Assembly: GCF_030409215.1 (NCBI RefSeq)
Contig: NZ_JAUFPL010000016.1
Span: 210,140 to 274,139 of the forward strand
Source of the DNA: Halomonas ramblicola
Lineage (GTDB): Bacteria; Pseudomonadota; Gammaproteobacteria; Pseudomonadales; Halomonadaceae
Direction: 5' to 3'
DNA length: 64,000 nt
The position numbers and the translations under genes were made by a program. Every line of letters starts with the position of its first letter. The first letter of the stretch is position 1. Below are positions 26,594 to 34,881 of this stretch, in pieces. The notes under the pieces were generated by a model. It had not been told where the DNA came from. It saw only the letters and a program-made list of their open reading frames with translations, and searched no databases.

Positions 26594-27481
26594 ATGACCC
26601 CCAAACAGCACTCTCCCGTACGCCGCCGCATCGCCCTGGCGTTCGCCTTGCCACTGGCCATGTTCTCGTCCCTGGCGCCGGCGGACCTGGGGCGCCCGGA
26701 CGTGCGCATCGGCTGGACCGCCTGGAGCGACGCCGAGGCGGTGTCCAAGCTCACCGCGCTGACCCTGGGGGGTGTCGGGCTCGATGTGGAGCTGACGCTG
26801 GCGAACATCCAGGCCCAGTACCGCGGCCTGGCCGAGCAGAACCTGGATCTCATGCTGATGTCCTGGCAGCCGCATACCCACGGTAGCTACCTGGAGCGCT
26901 ACGGGGATGAGCTGGAGGACCTCGGGGTACTCTACGACGGCACCTCCATGGGGCTGGCCGTGCCCGACTACGTGGACGATTCCATTCGCACCATCGCCGA
27001 CCTGGCCGAGCATGCGGAGCGGTTCGACGGCGTCATCACCGGCATCGACCCGGAGGCCGGGCTCATGGCGGACACCCGCGAGGCCATGGAGCACTACGGC
27101 CTCGATGCGTTCGAGCTGACGGAATCCTCCGGGCCGGCCATGACCCTGGCCCTGGGCGAGGCGTTCGAGGAAGAGCGCCCCATCGTCGTCACGGCCTGGC
27201 GACCCCACCGCAAGTGGGCGGCCTATGACCTGCGCTACCTGGAGGATCCGGACGGCATCTTTCCCGAGGAGGAAGCCGTCCACGCCATGGCCCGGCAGGG
27301 GCTTCGCGAGGAGCAGCCGCAGGTGGCGGCGTTCATCGGGCGCATGGAGTTCGAACTGGACGACCTGGAGGCGCTGATGGCGGCGGCCGCGGAACAGGGT
27401 CACCGCACGGCCATCCGCGACTGGCTCAATGCCAACCAGCAGCGGGTGACTGCCTGGCTCCAGGGGGATGGCACGCAATAA
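26594..27481 (+). CDS. OpuAC-like (glycine betaine type) binding protein
   Basis: A 295-residue exported protein. It has a signal peptide (cut near LAPA-DLG) and VRIGWTAWSDAEAVSKLTAL, LMLMSWQPHTHG and VVTAWRPHRKWAAYDLRYLEDP. These are features of OpuAC/ProX-type quaternary-amine binding domains, with the Trp and Tyr residues that form aromatic boxes. No permease or ATPase gene is near. GAGGAAAG supports the start. It sits between the PBP-OmpA gene and telA on the same strand. Confidence 0.8.
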   Translation: MTPKQHSPVRRRIALAFALPLAMFSSLAPADLGRPDVRIGWTAWSDAEAVSKLTALTLGGVGLDVELTLANIQAQYRGLAEQNLDLMLMSWQPHTHGSYLERYGDELEDLGVLYDGTSMGLAVPDYVDDSIRTIADLAEHAERFDGVITGIDPEAGLMADTREAMEHYGLDAFELTESSGPAMTLALGEAFEEERPIVVTAWRPHRKWAAYDLRYLEDPDGIFPEEEAVHAMARQGLREEQPQVAAFIGRMEFELDDLEALMAAAAEQGHRTAIRDWLNANQQRVTAWLQGDGTQ

Positions 27482-27540
27482 CCGGAGAGCACCATCACGC
27501 ACGGGCTTTTCATTCCGAGGGCATAGCAGGGGAGCGCGAC

Positions 27541-28740
27541 ATGACCAACGACACCACCGCCGCCGATCACGAGATGAACACCGCCCTGGCACCGCCTCCG
27601 CCGGCACCGGAAGTGGCGCCGGAAGAAACGGAGAGCAAGGTACCCCTGCCCGCCGAGCGCCAGACGGCACTGAGTGCCCAGGCAGACGCCTTCGTGGCGG
27701 GCGTGATCGAGGCCGAACCGGAGAGCGAGCCGTTTCGCGAGCACGTCCAGCAGGCCCACCAGTTGGGCAACCAGCAGATGCAGGAGGCCGCGCAGGTCTC
27801 CAACCGCCTGCTGGAAAAGCCGGTGAAGGCCATGGACCAGGGGGCCCTGTCCGGTGACAGCGACGTTTCCCGGTCCCTGCTGGATCTGCGGCATACCGTG
27901 GAGAAGCTGGATCCGTCCCGTCGCGACGACCTCTTCCAGCCGCGCAAGCTGCTCGGGTTCATCCCCTGGGGCAACAAGCTCCACGACTACTTCCGCGAGT
28001 ACCAGTCCGCCCAGTCGCACATCGACGCCATCATCAAGAGCCTCTTCGCCGGCCAGGACGAGTTGCGTCGCGACAATGCCGACATCGACGAAGAGAAGCG
28101 CCACCTCTGGGGCGTGATGCAGAGCATCGAAGAGTACGTCTACCTGGCCAAGACCATCGACGAGCGGCTCGAACGGCGCATCGACGAGATCGCCGCACAG
28201 AACGAACACAAGGCCCGGGCGGTGCGTGAAGAGATGCTCTTCTACGTGCGCCAGAAGGTACAGGACCTCCAGCAACAGCTGGCGGTGGCGGTGCAGGGCT
28301 ACATGGCCCTGGACATGATCCGCAAGAACAACCTGGAGCTCATCAAGGGCGTCGAGCGTGCCACCAGCGTCACCATCTCCGCGCTGCGAACCGCCACCGT
28401 CGTGGCCCAGGCGTTGACCAACCAGCGCCTGGTGCTGGAGCAGATCCAGGCCCTCAACGAGACGACCGGCAACGTCATCGAGGGGACCAGCGAGATCATG
28501 CAGAAGCAGTCCGCGCAGATCCATGAGCAGGCGGCGGGCAGCACCATCGACATGGATCAGCTCACCAACGCGTTCAACAACATCTACGCGACTATGGACG
28601 ACATGGCGGACTTCAAGACGAAGGCCCTGGACAACATGAAGCAGACGGTGGCTTCCCTGGACGGCCAGATCGGCAAGGCCCGGGCGCGTCTGCAACACTC
28701 CGGGGACGCCCGTTCCGGTGTCGATGCCTCCTCGCGGTGA
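27541..28740 (+). CDS. TelA/KlaA toxic anion resistance family protein
   Basis: A 399-residue cytosolic helical protein. The family core is seen in LLGFIPWGNKLHDYFREYQSAQSH, then long helices with QEELRRDNADIDEEK-like (LFAGQDELRRDNADIDEEK), and VATSVTISALRTATVVAQAL-like (ERATSVTISALRTATVV). The N-terminus is Pro/Glu-rich and probably disordered. TelA proteins are linked to tellurite and other stress resistance, with mechanism unknown. They commonly pair with XpaC-like proteins, as here (30480). The partners in this locus place it in an envelope-stress setting. Confidence 0.9.
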   Translation: MTNDTTAADHEMNTALAPPPPAPEVAPEETESKVPLPAERQTALSAQADAFVAGVIEAEPESEPFREHVQQAHQLGNQQMQEAAQVSNRLLEKPVKAMDQGALSGDSDVSRSLLDLRHTVEKLDPSRRDDLFQPRKLLGFIPWGNKLHDYFREYQSAQSHIDAIIKSLFAGQDELRRDNADIDEEKRHLWGVMQSIEEYVYLAKTIDERLERRIDEIAAQNEHKARAVREEMLFYVRQKVQDLQQQLAVAVQGYMALDMIRKNNLELIKGVERATSVTISALRTATVVAQALTNQRLVLEQIQALNETTGNVIEGTSEIMQKQSAQIHEQAAGSTIDMDQLTNAFNNIYATMDDMADFKTKALDNMKQTVASLDGQIGKARARLQHSGDARSGVDASSR

Positions 28741-28792
28741 AACACGGGCGCCCGGTCACGCAGGAAGCGGATATCCATCAGGGGAGTTTCAT

Positions 28793-30448
28793 ATGCGCCA
28801 TCTCATTGTGCTCGCCGGGCTGACACTCGGTGCCATCGGTGTCGCCGAGGCGGCCGACGACCGGCAACTCGCCGATGCCGTGGCGGGCCGCTACCAGGCA
28901 TGCGGTGACAGGGCATCATTGATCCTGCCGTTGGCCCGTTCCGGCCTGGATCTCGTGCCGCTCTACGCCAATGGGTACGAGACGCAGACCGTCGCCGGCA
29001 GCCCCTTCGATGAGCAGGAGCTCGATGTTCGTCTGCGCGAACCGCAGGACCTGCGCGCCCAGTTGGACGCCTATCTGGCCTGCGAGACGCCCATCATGCG
29101 CTTGAGCCAGGGGCAGGCGCTGCTCGCTGCGGCGGCCACCGAGGCGCACGCTGGCAGCGCCATGGTCGCCTTCTATCAGCACGGCTGGTCGGTGGGCGCC
29201 GACGAGCTGAGGGGCCGTGACGGCGTCGACGGCGTGGCGGACCTCAGCGGCGGGACCCTGGCGGTCGGCCCCCATGCGGCGGGGCTCGATCTGCTCGCCG
29301 AGGCGACCCGCACCGGCAGGGAGCAGGCCGGTGACGCCTGGGAAGCACCGACCATCGTCATGACCGACGACGCCTCGGGCGGGGCCGGCGATACCCCGGA
29401 ACGGCGGCTCGCGGCCGACGGGGAGGTGGATGCCGCGCTGGTGGCGTCGGATGCGTCCGGCGATGAACCTGCCCTGCTGTCCACCCAATCCGCCAGCCGC
29501 GCCGTTTCGGGGATCTATGTGGTGCGCCAGGACTACCTGGAGGCCCACCGCGACGAGATCGAGCGCCTGGTGACCGCGCTGTTCAATGCCGAAGAGCAGG
29601 TCCGCGAGGACGTCACCACCCAGATCGTCGACTGGTCCACCGTGGCCGCCCACCTGCTGGACGATCCCGAGGCCGGCGAAACCGCCAGGACCCTGTGGCG
29701 CCAGGTGGAGACCGTCGGGGTACAGGGCAACGTGGACTGGTCCCGGCAGGACGGGGGCCTGCGCTCTTTCCCGCGGCTCAACGAGGAGATCGCCGGGGAA
29801 CTGCAGGCGGTGGGCCTGCTGTCGGATCGGCCGTCGCTGGCATTGGCGGAGATGGACTACGGCGCCCTGGCCGAGGGGGTCTTCGACCAGCGCCGTGCCG
29901 AACTCTCCTCGTTCGACCCGGAGGCCGCCCGGGCGCTGCTGTCCGAGCAGCGCCAGACCGGCGATATCGACGGGCAGACCCTCGTCAAGTTCGAGATCCA
30001 TTTCCGGCCCGACCAGGATCGGTTCCCGGCCCGCGAGTACGCCGAGGACTTCGCCGAGGTCATGGACACCGCCCAGCGCTACGGCGGTGCCCTGTTGACC
30101 ATCGAAGGGCATGCCGATCCGAGCCTCTTCCTGCAGCGGCGCTCCGCCGGGATACCCGAGCGGTTGTTGGAGCAGCACCGCGAGAACCTGCAAGCGTTGA
30201 GCGAGGCCCGGGCCGCGTCGGTCCGGCAGTCCGTGCTCGCCTTCGCGGATGACCACGACGTCCGCCTGGACGCCAGCCAGCTGGTCAGTGAGGGGCTCGG
30301 CATCAGCGATCCGGCGACCGGGCTCTGCGATGGCGAACCCTGCCCGGTGTCCACCGCCGAGGAGCGCGCCGACAACCGGCGCGTGGTGTTCCGCGTGGTG
30401 GAGATCGAGGCGGAAAGTGAAGCCTTCACACCGCCGACCACCTGGTGA
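28793..30448 (+). CDS. Periplasmic binding protein - OmpA fusion (copy 2)
   Basis: A 551-residue paralogue of the gene at 24819, with the same layout: signal peptide (cut near VAEA-ADD), a two-lobed binding domain (RSGLDLVPLYANGY, VAFYQHGWSVGADEL, TQSASRAVSGIYVVRQDYL) and an OmpA-like domain (FEIHFRPDQDRFP, IEGHADPSLFL). The Cys pair GLCDGEPC and a final Trp are also shared. The two are diverged, so the duplication is old and both are probably kept for different ligands or as partners. AGGGGAG supports the start. Confidence 0.75.
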   Translation: MRHLIVLAGLTLGAIGVAEAADDRQLADAVAGRYQACGDRASLILPLARSGLDLVPLYANGYETQTVAGSPFDEQELDVRLREPQDLRAQLDAYLACETPIMRLSQGQALLAAAATEAHAGSAMVAFYQHGWSVGADELRGRDGVDGVADLSGGTLAVGPHAAGLDLLAEATRTGREQAGDAWEAPTIVMTDDASGGAGDTPERRLAADGEVDAALVASDASGDEPALLSTQSASRAVSGIYVVRQDYLEAHRDEIERLVTALFNAEEQVREDVTTQIVDWSTVAAHLLDDPEAGETARTLWRQVETVGVQGNVDWSRQDGGLRSFPRLNEEIAGELQAVGLLSDRPSLALAEMDYGALAEGVFDQRRAELSSFDPEAARALLSEQRQTGDIDGQTLVKFEIHFRPDQDRFPAREYAEDFAEVMDTAQRYGGALLTIEGHADPSLFLQRRSAGIPERLLEQHRENLQALSEARAASVRQSVLAFADDHDVRLDASQLVSEGLGISDPATGLCDGEPCPVSTAEERADNRRVVFRVVEIEAESEAFTPPTTW

Positions 30449-30479
30449 AGGGCGAGGCAACGGACAGGAGCGTTCAGTG

Positions 30480-31142
30480 ATGCAGCCGTTCGAGATCGTC
30501 CGTGAACTGGTCGCCGGGGGGATCGGGGCGCTGGGCGTGCTGGTCCTTCACTTCGGCATGCCCCTGCCGCACTGGCAGCTTCCCGGGCTGGACCTGGTAC
30601 TGGCCGCTGCCCTCGGCGGCATGCTGTACGCCGGCGTCCGCCTGAGCTGGACCACGCGCCCGGGCCTGATCGAACGCCTGCTCGGCGTCGAGGTCGATCT
30701 GCGTCTGCCGGATGTCAGTGACGAACCGGACGACCTGAGGGCGGCGTTGCGCCACACCCTGGATACCGCCGGCAGACAGGTGACGGCGTCCATGCTCGAG
30801 CCGCTGGAGCGCATCGACCGGGCCGTGCATGCCGTGCTGGACAGCGACCTCGGCAATACCGCCGGGCGCCAGGCGCAGTACACCATCACCGCCACCGTTC
30901 ACCGCTACCTCCCGGATACCCTGGAGCGCTATTTCCAGCTGCCCGAGGATGTCGCGCATGCGCCGCTCGGTGACGACGGCAGGAGCGCGCATGACATGGT
31001 GGTGGAGCAGCTGGGCGTGCTCGCCTCCGAGACCGAGTCCATCCTCGAGGACATGCATGCGGGCAAGGTCCGTGAGCTGTCCGCGCACGGCCGCTTCCTC
31101 GAGGACCGCTTCAATACGGCGGACGACCTGCTGCAGCGATAG
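30480..31142 (+). CDS. XpaC-like membrane protein
   Basis: A 220-residue protein. Two hydrophobic segments lie near the N-terminus (about 10-27 and 38-55), then a helical cytosolic domain with TATVHRYLPDTLERYFQLP. This last segment is the typical core of XpaC (5-bromo-4-chloroindolyl phosphate hydrolysis) family proteins. Those usually lie beside telA, as here. It is the last gene of the six-gene set. The biochemical role is unknown. Confidence 0.65.
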   Translation: MQPFEIVRELVAGGIGALGVLVLHFGMPLPHWQLPGLDLVLAAALGGMLYAGVRLSWTTRPGLIERLLGVEVDLRLPDVSDEPDDLRAALRHTLDTAGRQVTASMLEPLERIDRAVHAVLDSDLGNTAGRQAQYTITATVHRYLPDTLERYFQLPEDVAHAPLGDDGRSAHDMVVEQLGVLASETESILEDMHAGKVRELSAHGRFLEDRFNTADDLLQR

Positions 31143-31158
31143 CGGGCCGCGGCGGGGC

Positions 31159-32556
31159 CTATAGCGTTCGCCAGGGCGAGGGCGGCGGCGCCTCGAGCGT
31201 CTCGCGCAGGGTGTCCAGGGCGGTGGCCAGCGCCTCGCGGGAGGCGGCGGCGCCCAGGCACAGGCGCACCGCCTGGGGCGCCGGCTCGCTGCCCACGCAG
31301 AAGGGCTCGGGGCCGGTCAGGCGCACCCCGCGCTCCTCCAGCGCCGCCAGCAGCTCGGCACTGCGCAGCCCCTCGGGCAGCGGCAGCCAGAGGTTGTTGC
31401 CGTGGGGGCGGCCGGTGGGGGCATGGTCGGCCAGGCGCTGCCGGGCCAGGCGCTGGCGCTCGGCCAGCTCCGCGGTCTGCCAGGCCAGCAGCCGCTCGGC
31501 GTCCTCGTTCTCCACCCAGCGGCACACCGCCTCCACCATCAGCGGCGGCACCATCCAGCTCTGGGCGCGCAGCGCCGCGCCCAGTCGCTCGCGCAGGGCC
31601 TCCGGCACCAGCAGGGTGCCGATGCGCAGGCCGCCGGCCAGCACCTTGGAGGTGCTGAAGGCGAACAGGGTGCGCTCCGGCGCCAGCCGGTAGAGCGGCA
31701 TGCCGCGCTCCGCCTCCGGCAGGTACTGCACCCCGTCCTCCAGGATCCAGAACTCGTGGCGCCGGGCCAGCTCGGCCAGCCGCTCGCGCTTGGCCTCGCC
31801 GAGTACCGCCCCGGTGGGATTGTTCTGGTCCGGGGTGACATAGACCAGCCGCGGCGGCTGCTGGGCGCAGAGCCGTGCCAGGGCGTCCAGGTCCATGCCG
31901 TCGGCCTCCAGCGGCACGGGGAGCGCCTTGAGGTGGGCCTGGCGGGCAGCGCCGACCAGGCCGGGGTAGGTGAGGGCGTCGGCGGCGATCCGCTCGCCGG
32001 GTCGGGCCAGGGCGCGCAGGGTCAGGTCGATGCCGTGCTGGCCGCCCTGGGTGACCACCAGGGCGGCCGGATCCGCCGGCATGCCGAGCCGGGTCAGCCA
32101 GGCGGCGAGCCGCTCGCGGTGGATCGCCAGGCCGCACTCCGGCTGGTACTCCACGGCGCGGTTCAGCACCGCCTCGTCCCGGGCGATCTCTGCCAGGACG
32201 CGCCCCAGGGCCGCGGCGCGCAGCGGATGGGGCGGCGGCAGGCTCAGGCTGAGGTCGATCAGGCCGTCGACGGGCGCCTCCTGGCTGGCCAGGAAGGGTG
32301 CTGGCTCGCCACGCTCGGTGCCGCGCACATAGGTGCCGCTGCCCACCCGGGCGGCCACCCAGCCCTGACGCTCCGCCTCGGCGTAGGCGCGGGTCACGGT
32401 GCCCACCGTCACCTTCAGGGCGTCGGCCAGGCGGCGCTGGGGCGGCAGGCGCTGGCCCGGGGCCAGCTCGCCGGACTGGATCGCCCGGGCGATGGCATCG
32501 CTGATGGCGCGGTAGCGGGGCGCCTGGTGGTCGAGGGTCGGAATCCAGATTGTCAT
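31159..32556 (-). CDS. MocR-family (GntR-aminotransferase) regulator
   Basis: A 465-residue MocR protein. The N-terminal GntR winged helix (about 1-80) reads PRYRAISDAIARAIQSGELAPG with LKVTVGTVTRAYAEAE. The C-terminal part is an aspartate-aminotransferase fold with the PLP lysine in AFSTSKVLAGGLRIG. Such regulators sense PLP-linked amines or amino acids. It is divergent from a LysE-type exporter gene. A palindrome overlaps its start codon, suggesting autoregulation. Confidence 0.88.
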   Translation of the reverse strand: MTIWIPTLDHQAPRYRAISDAIARAIQSGELAPGQRLPPQRRLADALKVTVGTVTRAYAEAERQGWVAARVGSGTYVRGTERGEPAPFLASQEAPVDGLIDLSLSLPPPHPLRAAALGRVLAEIARDEAVLNRAVEYQPECGLAIHRERLAAWLTRLGMPADPAALVVTQGGQHGIDLTLRALARPGERIAADALTYPGLVGAARQAHLKALPVPLEADGMDLDALARLCAQQPPRLVYVTPDQNNPTGAVLGEAKRERLAELARRHEFWILEDGVQYLPEAERGMPLYRLAPERTLFAFSTSKVLAGGLRIGTLLVPEALRERLGAALRAQSWMVPPLMVEAVCRWVENEDAERLLAWQTAELAERQRLARQRLADHAPTGRPHGNNLWLPLPEGLRSAELLAALEERGVRLTGPEPFCVGSEPAPQAVRLCLGAAASREALATALDTLRETLEAPPPSPWRTL

Positions 32557-32565
32557 GGTGACAAT
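32549..32565. promoter_or_regulatory. Palindrome over mocR start; probable operator
   Basis: ATTGTCATGGTGACAAT is a perfect 7-3-7 inverted repeat that covers the mocR start codon. Related ATTG...CAAT pairs occur at 32605-32616 and 32647-32662 in front of the exporter gene. The set could be MocR binding sites controlling both genes. Confidence 0.6.
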
Positions 32566-32665
32566 AAAACCTTTGACGGCGTGATTGCACTGATTATGCT
32601 GGAAATTGTAGGCAATGATCTCGCCAGAAACCACCAAAAATCCAGAATTGTATGGGTGCAATGCA

Positions 32666-33268
32666 ATGGAAGCCTTGGCATTCCTGGGGCCGGCGGCCCT
32701 CTACATGATCTCCATGACCATCACCCCGGGGCCCAACAACGTGATGCTCACCGCCTCCGGGGCCAACTACGGCTTCCTGCGGACCCTGCCGCACATGCTC
32801 GGCATCCTGGGGGGCTGTTTCCTGCTGTTCGCCGGCATCGCCCTGGGGCTCGGCCTGCTGTTCGAGCGCTATCCGCTGGTGCAGACCACGCTGCGCCTGG
32901 TGGGCAGCGCCTACCTCCTCTACCTGGCCTGGCGCATCGCCACGGCGCCGCCGCCGGACCTGCGCCGGCGCGGCGAGGGGCGGCCGCTGAACTTCTGGCA
33001 GGCGGCGGCCTTCCAGTTCGCCAACCCCAAGGCCTGGGTGATGGGCCTGGCGCTGATGGCCGGCTTCCTGCCGGAGGAGGGCGACGTCCTGGTCAATGCC
33101 ATCCTGCTGGCCGGCTTCGCCGAACTGGTGGGCTTTCCCTGCATCGCGCTGTGGGCCGGCTTCGGCACGGCCATCGGCCGCTGGCTCGATACCCCGCGCG
33201 CCTGGCGGATCTTCAACGGCGTGATGGGCGTGCTCACCGCCGCCTGCGTGGTCTTCATCCTGGGGTGA
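32666..33268 (+). CDS. LysE/RhtB-family amino acid exporter
   Basis: A 200-residue protein with about six membrane segments. The family signature MTITPGPNNVMLTASGANYG is followed by AFQFANPKAWVMGLALMAGF. It exports amino acids or related compounds. There is no clear ribosome site before the chosen ATG; an upstream in-frame ATG at 32615 would add 17 polar residues. Divergent from mocR, which probably controls it. Confidence 0.85.
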   Translation: MEALAFLGPAALYMISMTITPGPNNVMLTASGANYGFLRTLPHMLGILGGCFLLFAGIALGLGLLFERYPLVQTTLRLVGSAYLLYLAWRIATAPPPDLRRRGEGRPLNFWQAAAFQFANPKAWVMGLALMAGFLPEEGDVLVNAILLAGFAELVGFPCIALWAGFGTAIGRWLDTPRAWRIFNGVMGVLTAACVVFILG

Positions 33269-33298
33269 GGACCCCGGGCCGATCGAGCCGGCACCGGA

Positions 33299-34246
33299 TC
33301 ACAGGAACGCCTCGAGCTCCTCGCGGCCCATATTGCCGCCGGTGATCACTACCACGATGTCGCCCTCGGGCGGCAGCGTCACGGCCTCCTCCAGCAGGGC
33401 GGCCACGCCCACGGCGGCGCCGGGTTCGGCGGCGAGCTTGGCCCGGTAGAGCAGGTGGCGCACGGCGTGGTGGATGGCGGCCTCGTCCACGGTGGCGAGC
33501 GCCTGGACGTTCTTCCTGCTGAGCGGATAGGTGCGCTCGCCGACGATGGCCGCGGCCAGGCTCTTGGCGCAGGTGTCGACCCGCTCGAGCCGCGCTGGGC
33601 CGTCTTCCGCCCAGGCGTGGGCCATGCTGGCCGCGCCCGTGGGTTCCACGCCGATCAGCGAAAGCGACGGGCGCAGGCTGGCGGCGGCCACGCCGATGCC
33701 GCCGATCAGCCCGCCGCCGCCGATGGGGCAAAGGATCGCCTGCGCCTCGGGGGCCTGCGCGAGGATCTCCAGCCCCACCGTGCCCTGGCCGGCCATGATG
33801 CGCTCGTCGTCGTAGGGGTGCACCAGGGTCAGGCCGCGCTCCTCCACCAGGCGGTGCATCAACTCCCAGGCGGCATTGATGTCGCCGTGCAGTATCACCT
33901 CGGCGCCGAGCTCGCGGCTGCCTGCCACCTTGAAGGGGCTGGCGTTCTCGGGCATCACGATGGTCACCGGCACCTCGGCCTGGCGGGCCGCCCAGGCCAG
34001 CCCCAGGGCGTGGTTGCCGGCCGAGACGGCGCCAAGCCCGCCTGCGAGTTCCCCGGGCCCGGCGGTGCGCAGCCAGTTCAGGGCGCCCCGTGCCTTGAAG
34101 GAACCGGTGCGCTGGAAGAGCTCGCCCTTGAGCCAGGCCCGCCGGCCCAGTCGGTCGCTCAAGGCGTGGTCGAGCACCAGGGGCGTGGGGGAGAGGGTGT
34201 CGGCGAGGCGCGCCTGCGCCTGCTGAATCCGTGGCAGATCGATCAT
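33299..34246 (-). CDS. Threonine/serine dehydratase-like PLP enzyme
   Basis: A 315-residue fold-type II PLP enzyme. The PLP lysine is in GSFKARGALN, the SAGNHALG loop binds substrate, and GGGGLIGG binds the PLP phosphate. No ACT domain is present, as in catabolic threonine dehydratases, hydroxyaspartate dehydratases and serine racemases. A GTG 63 bp upstream is in frame but ATG at 34246 fits the family length. The gene lies 31 bp beyond the convergent LysE exporter. Confidence 0.87.
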   Translation of the reverse strand: MIDLPRIQQAQARLADTLSPTPLVLDHALSDRLGRRAWLKGELFQRTGSFKARGALNWLRTAGPGELAGGLGAVSAGNHALGLAWAARQAEVPVTIVMPENASPFKVAGSRELGAEVILHGDINAAWELMHRLVEERGLTLVHPYDDERIMAGQGTVGLEILAQAPEAQAILCPIGGGGLIGGIGVAAASLRPSLSLIGVEPTGAASMAHAWAEDGPARLERVDTCAKSLAAAIVGERTYPLSRKNVQALATVDEAAIHHAVRHLLYRAKLAAEPGAAVGVAALLEEAVTLPPEGDIVVVITGGNMGREELEAFL

Positions 34247-34339
34247 CTCGTGAACTCGCAGAGCATTTGTTTGTCGTACCGTTTGACGTACGTTTGGGGC
34301 GGCGTACACTCAACTCGAATGATCAACAGGGGGCCCAAT

Positions 34340-34582
34340 ATGCCGACCATGACAGCCAGCGAAGCCCGCGCCAACCTCTATCGGTTGATCGACGAGGCGG
34401 CTAGCTCACACCAGCCGCTATTGATCTCGGGGAAACGCAACAAGGCGGTACTGATCTCCGAGGAAGACTGGGAGGCGATTCAGGAAACGCTGTTCCTGCT
34501 CTCGGTTCCCGGCATGCGCGAGTCGATTCGCGAGGGCATGGCGGCGTCCGTTGACGAGTGCAGCGAGGAGCTGGACTGGTGA
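34340..34582 (+). CDS. yefM: Antitoxin, YefM/Phd family
   Basis: An 80-residue protein starting MPTMTASEARANLYRLID, the DNA-binding hallmark of YefM antitoxins, with a C-terminal acidic tail that neutralises the toxin. The stop overlaps the toxin start. ATG 34319 is an alternative start. It probably represses its own operon; the mix with ordinary metabolic neighbours suggests horizontal entry. Confidence 0.92.
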   Translation: MPTMTASEARANLYRLIDEAASSHQPLLISGKRNKAVLISEEDWEAIQETLFLLSVPGMRESIREGMAASVDECSEELDW

Positions 34583-34842
34583 CGTGGCGGCTGGTCTATA
34601 CGAAGCAAGCCCAGAAGGATGCAAAGAAACTGGCATCGAGCGGCTTGAAGCCCAAGGCCCAGGAACTATTGAACCTTCTGGCCGACGATCCCTTCCAGAA
34701 ACCTCCTCCCTTCGAAAAGCTCGTCGGTGATCTCTCCGGAGCCTACTCCAGACGCATCAATATCCAGCATCGCCTGGTCTACCAGGTGCTGGAGGATGAG
34801 GGGGTCGTCAAGGTGTTGCGGCTCTGGAGTCACTACGAATAG
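34579..34842 (+). CDS. yoeB: Toxin YoeB (mRNA interferase)
   Basis: An 87-residue RelE-fold toxin. The GTG start overlaps the antitoxin stop and has GAGGAG upstream. Features: LVYTKQAQKDAKKL, FEKLVGDLSGAYSRRINIQHRLVYQV and the ending LRLWSHYE. These carry the catalytic Glu, Arg and His, and the terminal HYE typical of YoeB. It cuts mRNA at the ribosome when free. Confidence 0.93.
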   Translation: MTWRLVYTKQAQKDAKKLASSGLKPKAQELLNLLADDPFQKPPPFEKLVGDLSGAYSRRINIQHRLVYQVLEDEGVVKVLRLWSHYE

Positions 34843-34844
34843 GA

Positions 34845-34874
34845 GAAGGCCCCCTGCCGTGACAGGAGGCCTTC
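34845..34874. terminator. Bidirectional hairpin terminator
   Basis: GAAGGCCCCCTG pairs with CAGGAGGCCTTC (one mismatch) around a short loop. It sits between the convergent yoeB and methyltransferase genes and can end both transcripts. Confidence 0.55.
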
Positions 34875-34881
34875 GTCGTGC

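Noticed and set aside
31402..33345. 647-codon open frame on the plus strand
   Set aside because: It is antisense to mocR and out of frame with the LysE gene; composition is Gly/Gln/Arg-rich as expected from a shadow frame.
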